From CBDFHB01 sp965250115 (GTDB lineage Bacteria; Acidobacteriota; Vicinamibacteria; Marinacidobacterales; SMYC01): DNA of 64,000 bases. Shown piece after piece: positions 54,463 to 62,469 of this stretch. The notes below the pieces were generated by a model, which saw only the letters and a list, made by a program, of their open reading frames with translations, had not been told where the DNA came from and did no database searches. Location: assembly GCA_965250115.1 (NCBI GenBank), contig CBDFNJ010000002.1, forward strand, positions 2,418,001 through 2,482,000, given 5' to 3'. The translations under genes and the position numbers were made by a program. Position 1 is the first letter of the stretch. The number at the start of each line of letters is the position of its first letter.

Positions 54463-55220
54463 CAGCCAACCTCGACCGAATCTCGCAGTTTCGCGGCGAG
54501 ACAGGAGGAATAGAGCGCTACCGCCGCATGCGTACCCAAAAGCTCGAACAGCTCGTGGTCCACCGCCTCGAGGCCCGACTTCTGCGGTAGCAAACCGAAC
54601 ACGGTAATCACTCCCGTCACCTTGTCGTCCACTTTGAGCGCGATACATGCCGTCACACCGTCGTCCTTCTCCGGATCTCCGTTCCCGAAAAAAGGCTCCC
54701 CGGTCTCCGCGACTTTGCCGATGACCCCTGAGCCCACGGCCACTCTTCGGCAGCGCTCCTCGTCGATCCCGAACGAAGAGGCAAGCGTCAGCGCCTCCCC
54801 GTCATCATCCACTTCGAACACGGCCACCTCTTCCGAGCCCACCAGGTTGATGAGGATCTCTTGAATGACCGAGAGCACTTCGTTGCGCTCGAGCGTCCCA
54901 TGAAGCCGGTAGCTCGTCACATAGAAGTTCGCCAGGTTGGCGTTCTGATGCTCGATCTTCAGATACTCTTTGGTGGAGCGCTGGTTGTTTGCCTCGATCT
55001 CGGCCATCTGCCGCCGCAGGCTCACCTGCTCTTTCTCATGGCGACTCAGCTGCTCCTGGAGGGTCAGCACCTTCTCATCGACGGAGAGCTTCTCGCTCTC
55101 CGTCTTCGCCAGCACAGTGCGGAGCGTCTCGCTCTCCTTCAGAAGCTTCTCCACGTACCGACGGGTGTCTTCCTGCACCTTTCGGACGTAACCGGTTTCG
55201 CGTTCCCCGTCCTTCGTCAT
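54462..55220 (-). CDS. Coiled-coil GAF-domain protein of the chemosensory cluster
   Basis: The 252-residue protein has a long N-terminal coiled coil (about 10-95: KVQEDTRRYVEKLLKESETL ... EKVLTLQEQLSRHEKEQVS). A C-terminal GAF domain follows (about 100-245: LVGSEEVAVFEVDDDGEALT, GVIGKVAETGEPFFGNG, ACIALKVDDKVTGVITVFG). No transmembrane segment, so a soluble ligand-sensing or adaptor role is likely. It sits between the response regulator and cheD with a TGATG overlap to cheD. Confidence 0.8.
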   Translation of the reverse strand: MTKDGERETGYVRKVQEDTRRYVEKLLKESETLRTVLAKTESEKLSVDEKVLTLQEQLSRHEKEQVSLRRQMAEIEANNQRSTKEYLKIEHQNANLANFYVTSYRLHGTLERNEVLSVIQEILINLVGSEEVAVFEVDDDGEALTLASSFGIDEERCRRVAVGSGVIGKVAETGEPFFGNGDPEKDDGVTACIALKVDDKVTGVITVFGLLPQKSGLEAVDHELFELLGTHAAVALYSSCLAAKLRDSVEVG

Positions 55221-55275
55221 CGGGTTTGTCTCCTTCCCTACGGTGCCTGCGTTCGGCGATGTTTGCTGTGATCGT

Positions 55276-55669
55276 TCACGAGGCGGTGTGCTCGACTTGC
55301 TCCTCGAGAAAGTTCCGGATCTTCGTCAGGAGCTCGGGTCCGTTGATGGGCTTGGTGACATAGTCGTTACACCCGTTCTTGTAGCCCTTCTCCATGTTGT
55401 GCTCCTCACCTCGAGTCGTCACCATGATGATCGGGATCAACTTGGTGGCTTCGTTTTCTCGAATCTTCTGAACCGCCTCGAAGCCGTCCATATTGGGCAT
55501 CACGATGTCCATGAGAATCAGGTCGGGACGCTCGCTCTCCGCTTTCTCGACCGCCTCTTGACCATCTTTCGCGGTGATCAGGGTCGTACGGCTCTTTGGA
55601 CAGGAACATCGTTTCCATCATCAGGATGGTGGCAGCGTCGTCGACCATCAGAATTTTCTTTCGGGACAT
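55276..55669 (-). pseudogene. CheY-like response regulator with one-base frameshift
   Basis: The first frame reads MSRKKILMVDDAATILMMETMFLSKEPYD with the acidic pocket. After an extra base in the GGG run at 55581-55583 the rest lies in the next frame: ...LILMDIVMPNMDGFEAV (phospho-Asp), IIMVTTRGEE (Thr switch) and YVTKPINGPELLTKIRNFLEE (Lys). Restoring one base gives a complete single-domain receiver of about 130 residues. First gene of the GAF-cheD-cheA cluster. Pseudogene or sequence error. Confidence 0.75.
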
Positions 55670-55689
55670 GTGGACAATCTCCTTTTCTT

Positions 55690-55884
55690 ACGATTCAACA
55701 GTTGGACCCTGAGACACAGACGGGCCGTGTGAACGCACACCTCCGAGCAGACAGCGATCCGACGGCTCAAGCCCTTTGCACCGTAAAGGCGCACGTCATC
55801 ACCCTGGACTTCAAAGATAGGTTGAAACACCACAGCAATCTCAACAGGTTCCAAACGACGTTTGATCAATCCGTGGTCACTCAT
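55690..55884 (-). pseudogene. N-terminal fragment of an EAL-domain protein
   Basis: Reads LEPVEIAVVFQPIFEVQGDD then VRLYGAKGLSRR. It is clearly related to the fragment at 47484-47685 (both VLFQPIVEI/VVFQPIFEV, then D-x-x-RLYxxxxLxR). No EAL catalytic motifs follow. The two fragments may be halves of a family hit twice, or both relics. Confidence 0.5.
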
Positions 55885-56319
55885 CTAGCCTACCTACCAC
55901 CCTTCGACATCTCCCTTCCTCCGTGAAGGAGCGATACCCGGCTTCGCGGCTCTCGCTCGCGTGCCGCGTTTTTGGCCGTTCGGCCGCCAACGATTGCAAC
56001 AACCCTCCCAAGTTGCTTGGCGAAGTCCCATTCTCAGGCTAAGAGCAACTTGCGTGCCACGACAGTAGTCAGCGGCCCACTGTGTCGGAAGCATGACAGC
56101 CTGAGCACTTGCATGACTTTCCCAACTTGTTGATGAGTATGTTCTTGCAGACGACCAAGGGCGTTGAAGCGAAGCAGTGAAGGCTGCAGCGCGTTAAGTT
56201 TCACTCAGCACGCGAGAAGCGCGCCGACGTTTTTTCCTGAAGGAATTAAACGCGGTGCGGGGGAATTTCACCCCACTTATTCCGAAAATGTTGGCGGGGA
56301 CATCTCGTGGGAGGTCGCT
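55885..56319. other. No recognisable gene
   Basis: No convincing coding frame. Near its end the sequence CCGAAAATGTTGGCG resembles the region upstream of the D2 start (CCGGAAATGTTGGCG near 47310), probably the terminus of the D-type element. Confidence 0.4.
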
Positions 56320-56515
56320 ATGCCGACGAGGGTCTCTTCGCTAAAACGACACGAAGTTCAAGTGCTGCTTCGTGCCATAAACAAAAAGAGGTTGCGTCCA
56401 TTGCTGGTCTCTCCTTACGAACGGTGAAGCGTATCGATAGCGAGCCATTGATTTCCGAAGGTACCGAGCGCGCTAGTCGGTGCTTCCGCAATCAAGTGTT
56501 GATGGGCAGGCCCTA
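56320..56515 (+). pseudogene. IstA-like D3, N-terminal fragment
   Basis: ATG at 56320 starts MPTRVSSLKRHEVQVLLRA, nearly the same as D2 (MPMKISLLKRHEVQVLLRAG). After a frameshift it continues QKEVASIAGLSLRTVKRIDS EPL before degenerating. It shows the D family had at least three copies. Confidence 0.65.
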
Positions 56516-56559
56516 ACCAACTGCGTGCTAGAGTTTGCGCCTGATTTGACGGACGTAGT

Positions 56560-57042
56560 TCTTTCGTCGACAAGGCCCACGCGAGTGAAGAGTTTGAGCT
56601 GTCTCAACCCCGAATGTCGTTCGCATGAAAAAGTCGGCTCCGGGAACATCGTTCGGCACGGATTCTACCGGACGAGATCCGGGAAACGCCGTCGCTACCG
56701 GTGCGTCGAGTGCGAAAGACGTTCTCTTCGACGAAAGGCACGCCGTACTACCGCCTCCAGCATCGAAGGGCGACTTTCGACGCAGTGGTCGCTCTCAGAG
56801 TCGAGGGCGTCGGCATCTCTACGGATGAATCTGACCATCCGACAGAGCTCGGCCTATCTGTCTCGGCGAACGCTCTCCCATGCTCGCTCGGAGGAGAAGC
56901 TCGAGAACATCTCGAGCTGCTGCGTTGTCATTACAACTTCGTCCGCCCGCACGGCGCTCTGAAGTTCGGGCGTGAGACCCGGACTCCGGCGATGCAGGCC
57001 GGACTCGCCACCCCGATCGTGGACGAGCTTCTGGCGGCCTGA
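56560..57042 (+). pseudogene. IS1-like transposase remnant
   Basis: The first frame carries a zinc-ribbon start (CLNPECRSHEKVGSGNIVRH GFY...YRCVEC). One missing base moves the continuation KTFSSTKGTPYYRLQHRRAT into the next frame. After an internal deletion only the C-terminal block LLRCHYNFVRPHGALKFGRE plus TRTPAMQAGL remains, the usual end of IS1-like transposases. Inactive. Confidence 0.65.
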
Positions 57043-57074
57043 GTAACAGTTGATGGCGGAAGCACCGACCAGCG

Positions 57075-57147
57075 CCGGAAAAACGCGCGCGCGTCTGCCG
57101 GCAAACGTGTGAAGCCGCGACCAGCGACCGCGGGGCGAGATGGAGCT
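57075..57147. repeat. 73-bp dispersed repeat, copy 2
   Basis: Partner of 38669-38741 with four differences in 73 bp. It lies between the IS1-like relic and the next gene; 57148-57328 holds nothing else recognisable. Confidence 0.75.
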
Positions 57148-57328
57148 ACGGAGACGAACCCCATCCCGCCCAGCGGACCGACGAAATTGTCGGCCACACC
57201 AATCTAGACGCTGGTTTGCCCCTTTGTCTGTGAGCTGGCCGGTGCCGCCCGCGAAGCCTCTTTCACAAACGCTCGTGGTTTCTTACAATAGAGGTATCCC
57301 AAGAAAACGCTGACACTTCGGGGATCGC

Positions 57329-58005
57329 ATGCAGAGGACTTACCCGCCTCATTCTCGCCACTACCACGGGCCAGCGGCGCCAAAGGCGCGCCGCGCGTGG
57401 CTCTGGATCGTATTGCTGACTCCTGTCGCCATCATCGGCACTATCGGCTTCGTGCTCTCCCTCGGCGTTCTGTTCAATATGACGGGCGAGGAATTGGAGC
57501 TCACAGCGCCTGAGCGAGAGCTCGTGCTCGACATCACACATTTGTCCATGTGGCTTGGGGAGTACGCGCCCGACGCCGCGGCCGAGACGGTGACCAAGAC
57601 CCGCTACATCGATGACTCCTACGAAATCGAGTACGTCTACGACGTGCCGGAGGACGATGCCGCACCCTACCTCACCTATACTCTCGCCTTCGAGCAGAAT
57701 ACGAGCGACGCGACGACCACGTATCACTCCTACTGGGGAGGGACCAAGGTCGCCTTCTACGTATTCGGAGACGTCGACATCTCGGTGGAAGAGAAGAACG
57801 AACTCTTCGCATGGGGCGAAGAATCCAAATTCCGCATCCTCGAAGCGGAGGGGGTGCCTTTTCGGCAACGTGTTCATCGCGAAAAAGGGCGAAAACCGTC
57901 GTTTATCTGCTGGTATCGGGGCTCTATTTCGACGACACGGAGACGGTCTCAGCGTTGCTTTCTCCCCTACTCCAGAAGCTCGACCAATACACGCCCGAGA
58001 CCTGA
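57329..58005 (+). pseudogene. Single-span membrane protein with two frameshifts
   Basis: ATG 57329. The N-terminus is basic, followed by a membrane span (about 24-52, LWIVLLTPVAIIGTIGFVLSLGVLF) and an acidic soluble domain (YIDDSYEIEYVYDVPEDDAA...KVAFYVFGDVDIS). After EGVPF the natural continuation GNVFIAKKGE is in a second frame and KTVVYLLVSGLYFDDTETVS ALL is in the third, ending at 58005. Both shifts fall at short T and A runs. No family recognised. Convergent with the methyltransferase gene. Confidence 0.6.
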
Positions 58006-58021
58006 CGCGCAGTTCGGACGA

Positions 58022-58639
58022 TCATTCCGGTTTCACCGCGTGGATCGTTTTGACGACGTCGAGAAAGTGATTCTCTACGTCCACGACCTCGAATCCCGCT
58101 CGTCTCACGTTCCCGAGCGTCGGTCGATTCAAATCTGGACCGAAGCGACGGGAAATCGGCGTCATGAGATCGAGCATGAGACTGAAGGGGACATAGCGAC
58201 TTCCGGTATGTTCGAACATGTGGAGCTCCCCCGAGGGTTTGAGCAGCCGGAGGACTTGCCTCAAGCCTTGGACCGGGCTCGGCACGGAGCAAAACGTGCA
58301 AGACGTGAAGACCTGATCGAAGCTGCGATCGGGCTCAGCAAATTGGTGGATGTCCGCATGCCGAAGCTCAATAGTTCCCTCGTAGGCCTCGACGCGGCCC
58401 CCGGCCTTCCGAAGCATCTGAGAGCTGATGTCCAGGCCGACGACTCGGCGGCCTGGTGGAAACAGCGGGATGTCCAAACCCGTTCCCACGGCGACGAAGA
58501 GAATCCTCCCGCTACCCATGCGAGCGAAGAGCTTCTCTTTGATCGGCCTCCAGCGTTTCTCGGGGCCGCACACGCACAGTCTGTCCAGCCTCTCTGCGGC
58601 GAGATCCCACTTCCGCTCCGTTTTAGGGTCCAAGCTCAC
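58022..58639 (-). CDS. Class I SAM-dependent methyltransferase (UbiE/Methyltransf_11 type)
   Basis: The 205-residue protein has motif I ILFVAVGTGLDIPLF, the acidic ribose-binding loop VVGLDISSQML and motif IV FDQVFTSCTFCSV. Post-motif LRLLKPSGELHMFEH follows. The GxGxG loop reads AVGTG, acceptable for the family. Substrate unknown; close relatives act on small molecules or lipids. The gene start overlaps the end of the upstream membrane-protein gene by 17 bp. Confidence 0.85.
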   Translation of the reverse strand: MSLDPKTERKWDLAAERLDRLCVCGPEKRWRPIKEKLFARMGSGRILFVAVGTGLDIPLFPPGRRVVGLDISSQMLRKAGGRVEAYEGTIELRHADIHQFAEPDRSFDQVFTSCTFCSVPSPVQGLRQVLRLLKPSGELHMFEHTGSRYVPFSLMLDLMTPISRRFGPDLNRPTLGNVRRAGFEVVDVENHFLDVVKTIHAVKPE

Positions 58640-59003
58640 CTTGTTTCGAGGCCAAGAAAGTCATCAGGTAGATGATGGCCAGGCAGGAAAGTCCGCAAGA
58701 GGCCCCCAAGGCGATCGCGGTCGTCCCGACCAAAGGTCGCATCGTTGCGGCCATCGCCACGAGCATCCCCGCCACCATGCCGGTGAAAGCCCCGGGTATC
58801 ATGATCTCGAAAGCGCCAAACAGGGGCATAAAGATGGCGGAAAGCGGCATCGCGGTCAGCATTCCGAGCAGCATCCCGACGAACATCGCAGCGATTGGGT
58901 TCCAGGAAGGATCCACGACGAAGCTGGCGAGCAGGCCCGAGACACCGCCCACCAGCAAGTTGACGAGAAGGTCTCCGATCACAAAGAACGGGCGCGTCTC
59001 CAT
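58623..59003 (-). CDS. Small integral membrane protein (about 4 spans), unknown function
   Basis: Start at 59003 (METRPFFVIGDLLVNLL); the longer open frame upstream is a shadow of the next gene. Nearly the whole 126-residue protein is hydrophobic and Gly/Met-rich (MFVGMLLGMLTAMPLSAIFM, GAFTGMVAGMLVAMAATM). There is internal similarity between the second and third helices. Followed by the methyltransferase with an overlap, so the two are co-translated. Confidence 0.65.
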   Translation of the reverse strand: METRPFFVIGDLLVNLLVGGVSGLLASFVVDPSWNPIAAMFVGMLLGMLTAMPLSAIFMPLFGAFEIMIPGAFTGMVAGMLVAMAATMRPLVGTTAIALGASCGLSCLAIIYLMTFLASKQGELGP

Positions 59004-59014
59004 AGAGCCCGTAG

Positions 59015-60564
59015 CTAATGCCCTTTGTCGCGGCCGAGCATGCCTTTGAGCTTGCCCAGAGCTCCTTTGTCCGATCCCGCACTTAGGCGGGCGATCGCGC
59101 GCTCGTTGCCAGGATCGACACCGAGGGCGTCCTCGAACATCTTCCGCGCCCTCGTGCTCATGCCGCCCTCCTCGTAGAGGTCTCCCAGGTCCAGATACGA
59201 CGTCGCGTCGAAGCGATCGATCCCGATCGCCTCGAGGAAATGCTCCTCGGCCTGCTTTCGCCATTTCGGATTCTTGGCCAGGGTTTGGGCGAGCGATGGT
59301 ACTCGGCATGGGAGCCGTCGAGGCGAACGGCATCGCGAAGCTGCTCGACGGCGTCGTGAAAACGGCCTTCGGCGAAGAACCTTTGGCCGTTCCCAAAGTG
59401 AATGCGTGCCATTTGCACCGCGGAGAAGGTTCGTTCCGGAGTCGCGAACTTCGACTTCGACAGCTCTTGCGCCTTGGCCACCGTCCTCGGCTTGCTCTGT
59501 TCGAGCTTGAAGTCGTAGCGTCGGCGCTCGGTTTCTTTCGACAAGACCTCGTAAGCAGCTTTCACTTTCAGATAGAGATTGTCGAAAATCCCGTCCGGGT
59601 CGTCGACTTTCAGGCCCGCTCGGTGGTCGGGATGGAGCTTCTTGGCCAGTGCGAAGTAGGCAGCTTTGATCTCTTCCGCGGAGCCGTTGGGATCCGCGTC
59701 GAGAACTTCGTAGAGGGTGCACGTGTCCGCCTGCAGGTGCTTTGCCGCCATCTCGGCACGAAAGCTCGCCGCCTTGGGAGATTCCTCCGCCGGCTCGGCG
59801 GTAGCGGCTGTCTCGACAGGCTTTGGCTGCGCAATCGGCGGCGCCGCGGTACGACTGGGGGGTGTTTCGACGCTGAGAATTCCGGCGACGATGAGCCCGT
59901 AGACACAGCGCAAGGTCTCGTCTTCTCCGAGGGGTGACATTTGGGCGATCTCGGAGGAGCTGGCATGCCCGTCGACTCGCGACAGGACGAATCCCTCTTC
60001 GGGAGTGAGCTGAATCTGCTCGCCAATGGCCGAAGGCTCGCAAGCGAAGTAAAGGGCACCGTCGAGATTCGTAATCCCACGGCGAGCGACCTCGGGGTTG
60101 GACGTCAGGCGGACTCCAGCGAGGAGGATGTTCTCTGTCGAAAGATCGCGACGGACGAGATCCGGCGCGAGCGCCTCGTCCTTGAGCTCGGTTCGAAACT
60201 TTCCAGGCTCCAAGGGAAATACCGACAGGATAATCGAGACGATCTGCTGTCTTACTCTGCGCTCGAGCTCTTCGCTCGTCAGGTAGCCCATCTCGACGAG
60301 CGTTCTGCCAAGACGAAGCTGGGACGTTTCCCGAACCTTGCAGGCCAAGTCGAGGTCGCTGCGTTTGAGCTTGCCTTCTCGTATGAGGAGCTCGCCGAGC
60401 CGTTCCATCTCGAGGTCCGAACTTGCGAAGACGATGGCGCCTTCCTCGAGGTAGACGCGTTTCGTCGCATCGCCCTGCGCCACGTGCAGCACTCCAGTGC
60501 GCCGACCCTCACGAAGACTCTGTAGAACTTCCGTGAGCGCCGGCTCCTTCATTGTGCCGTCCAT
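59015..60564 (-). pseudogene. DUF4388 - DnaJ domain - TPR protein with a frameshift
   Basis: Residues 1 to about 130 form a DUF4388 domain (LTEVLQSLREGRRTGVLHVA ... LGELLIREGKL). A helical middle and Ala/Pro linker follow. A J-domain sits at about 285-355 (CTLYEVLDADPNGSAEEIKA, with HPDH in place of HPD-x) and then TPR-like helices (FGNGQRFFAEGRFHDAVEQL). Near 59297, after SHAEY, one base is gained or lost; the true C-terminus SLAQTLAKNPKWRKQAEEHF ... GMLGRDKGH is in the next frame to 59015. DUF4388 proteins are common in deltaproteobacteria and relatives in signalling or gliding contexts. A co-chaperone-like adaptor is plausible. Confidence 0.7.
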
Positions 60565-60713
60565 CCTGAAACTCCAGGTTGATTTCGCTGCCGGTCAAAA
60601 GAATCGGGCCGGACAATTTGTGCCCGTTCCACCGGAGGGGCGCTCTTCGGTAGGGACCGCTATTATGTCCAATCTCGCGTCGTTGTGTCAACAAGCGAGA
60701 AAAGCGTCGATGC

Positions 60714-62465
60714 TTATTTGCTCTCCATAGCGACGACGCCGTTCCAATCGGGCGGAGGCTGTCTCCGGTGGCGGAGGATGTGCGACGTCAGGAAATCCTT
60801 TCCCTGGTCCCAGTGCGGGACTTCGTGAAGCATCGCGAAAGCCTCGTCCCAGTCGCCGGACACGAAAGCATCTAGAGCTTTTTCGTAGAGCGCCACGGCG
60901 TCGTCGTCGAGGGTGTCTTTGATTTTGCGCACCGGAAGGAGCTCGCTCACGGTAACGACGTCTTGCATCCCGTAGGGCCTCAGTCGGGCTAGACGTCGAA
61001 ATCGTACTGCCTTTCCTGTCGAGCTCGCCTTCACACGCTCCACGGTGTTCTGGTCGACCAGCAAGGGTACGCGTAGCTGTTTGGTAATGCCTTCGAGGCG
61101 TGACGCGAGATTGACAACGGGGCCGAAGACGTCGATCTTGAATTGGCCGGCGGTGCCCAGACGGCCCGCAACGGCGACGCCCGATGCGATGCCGACCCCG
61201 CAGCGAAACCCCGAGAGAGGATCGTCCTCGCGCTCGGCAGCCTGGGCGAAACGCTGCAGGATCTCGACCGCGGAGAGACAGGCTTCGAGAGCGCTATCGC
61301 CGCTGTCGAGGGGCCAACCCCAAAACGCCAGCGCCGAGTCTCCCTGGAAGTCGCCGATGACACCCTGGTGGGAGTGGATGCACTTCGTCATGACGTCGAG
61401 GGCGCGGCTCACGCGGTGCAAAAGACCCATGAGATCGTCACGGGAGCGCTCCGCCTGTCGACTGAAACCGCGGAGATCGCAGAAAAGCACGGTGACTTCG
61501 GTCTGGCGCGGTTCGAGTGCTTTCTCGCCCTCGGCGCTCGACAGAATGGGCAGCGTGACCGGAGAGAAGAAACGGCCGAGCGTCGCCTGCTGCTGCTGGA
61601 GCCTCTGGAAGTCCCGCATCGCGCCGAGAAGATCGGCGACTAGCTCAGTGAACTTCACGTCCGGCCGCAGGTCGAAGGCTACTTCGCCTGCCGTCCCTGC
61701 GACGTAGATCGCCCAACCGGCGCAAGCGTCCCCCGGGACGGGCGTGCAGAAAGCCCAGTCGAGCGATTCCGTCATCGTATAGTCGGAAGTCTCGCCCGGG
61801 ACTCCGCTCCACAAACTCCGAACGCTCTGCTTGCGATGCACAACCGCGTCGAGGATGAGCTTGCGGCTCGGCTTGAACTCGGACGTCGTCGCCCGACGGC
61901 TGTCCCGATAGAAGACTTCGACCTGCTCGTCGTCCCGAACCCCGACGATGGCGGCGGCGTCCGCGCTTCGAATACCTGCGAAGAGAAGCAGGACGAGGCG
62001 AGAGAAGAGCTCCTCGTCGCTCAACGCGCTCCGGATGACGTCGGGCAAGGTCGCGAGAACCTCGACCCGCTCGTCGGCGTCCCGGTAGCGCGTCTTTCGA
62101 AGCTCCGCCATCGTGTAGCCGACTATATCGAGTGGTGTCGGATCTTCGTGAGCCACGCTCACACGATCCTCCGTCACCGTGAAGGTCGTGTCTCCGATGA
62201 CGAAATGCTCCCCAATCTCGAGCGCAAATCGGTCCTTTTCCTTCCCCTGTACGAAAATGGAGTTCTTCGCCTGCTCGAGACGCTCGACCTCGAGGCGCCC
62301 CTTGGACCACCGCAGCTCGGCGTGGTCTCGCGAGAGACTTCCCTCCCAGCCCACCTCGAAGGCGTCTTCCACCGATGGTCGTCGACCGAGGCGAACGGAT
62401 CGCTCGGGCCTCAGACGACAACGACTCTCTGTGCCAGCAGGGCCACGTGCGACGAGTTTTGGCAT
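60714..62465 (-). CDS. FHA-GAF-adenylate/guanylate cyclase
   Basis: The 583-residue soluble signalling enzyme has an FHA domain at about 15-100 (RLGRRPSVEDAF...GSLSRDHAELRW, phosphothreonine-binding Arg/Ser/His present). A GAF domain sits at about 125-275 and a class III nucleotide cyclase domain at about 325-500 (VTVLFCDLRGFSRQAE, VIGDFQGDSALAFWGWP, DVFGPVVNLASRLEG). The C-terminal tail has a TPR-like helix (ALYEKALDAFVSGDWDEAFAM). It should make cAMP (or cGMP) in response to phosphorylated partners. The serine/threonine kinase gene ends 5 bp upstream, an obvious candidate partner. Confidence 0.92.
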   Translation of the reverse strand: MPKLVARGPAGTESRCRLRPERSVRLGRRPSVEDAFEVGWEGSLSRDHAELRWSKGRLEVERLEQAKNSIFVQGKEKDRFALEIGEHFVIGDTTFTVTEDRVSVAHEDPTPLDIVGYTMAELRKTRYRDADERVEVLATLPDVIRSALSDEELFSRLVLLLFAGIRSADAAAIVGVRDDEQVEVFYRDSRRATTSEFKPSRKLILDAVVHRKQSVRSLWSGVPGETSDYTMTESLDWAFCTPVPGDACAGWAIYVAGTAGEVAFDLRPDVKFTELVADLLGAMRDFQRLQQQQATLGRFFSPVTLPILSSAEGEKALEPRQTEVTVLFCDLRGFSRQAERSRDDLMGLLHRVSRALDVMTKCIHSHQGVIGDFQGDSALAFWGWPLDSGDSALEACLSAVEILQRFAQAAEREDDPLSGFRCGVGIASGVAVAGRLGTAGQFKIDVFGPVVNLASRLEGITKQLRVPLLVDQNTVERVKASSTGKAVRFRRLARLRPYGMQDVVTVSELLPVRKIKDTLDDDAVALYEKALDAFVSGDWDEAFAMLHEVPHWDQGKDFLTSHILRHRRQPPPDWNGVVAMESK

Positions 62466-62469
62466 GATT

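Noticed and set aside
53523..54590. 355-aa plus-strand open frame opposite cheD and the intron
   Set aside because: Arg/Pro/Ser-rich shadow of cheD and group II intron sequence, without motifs or a ribosome-binding site.
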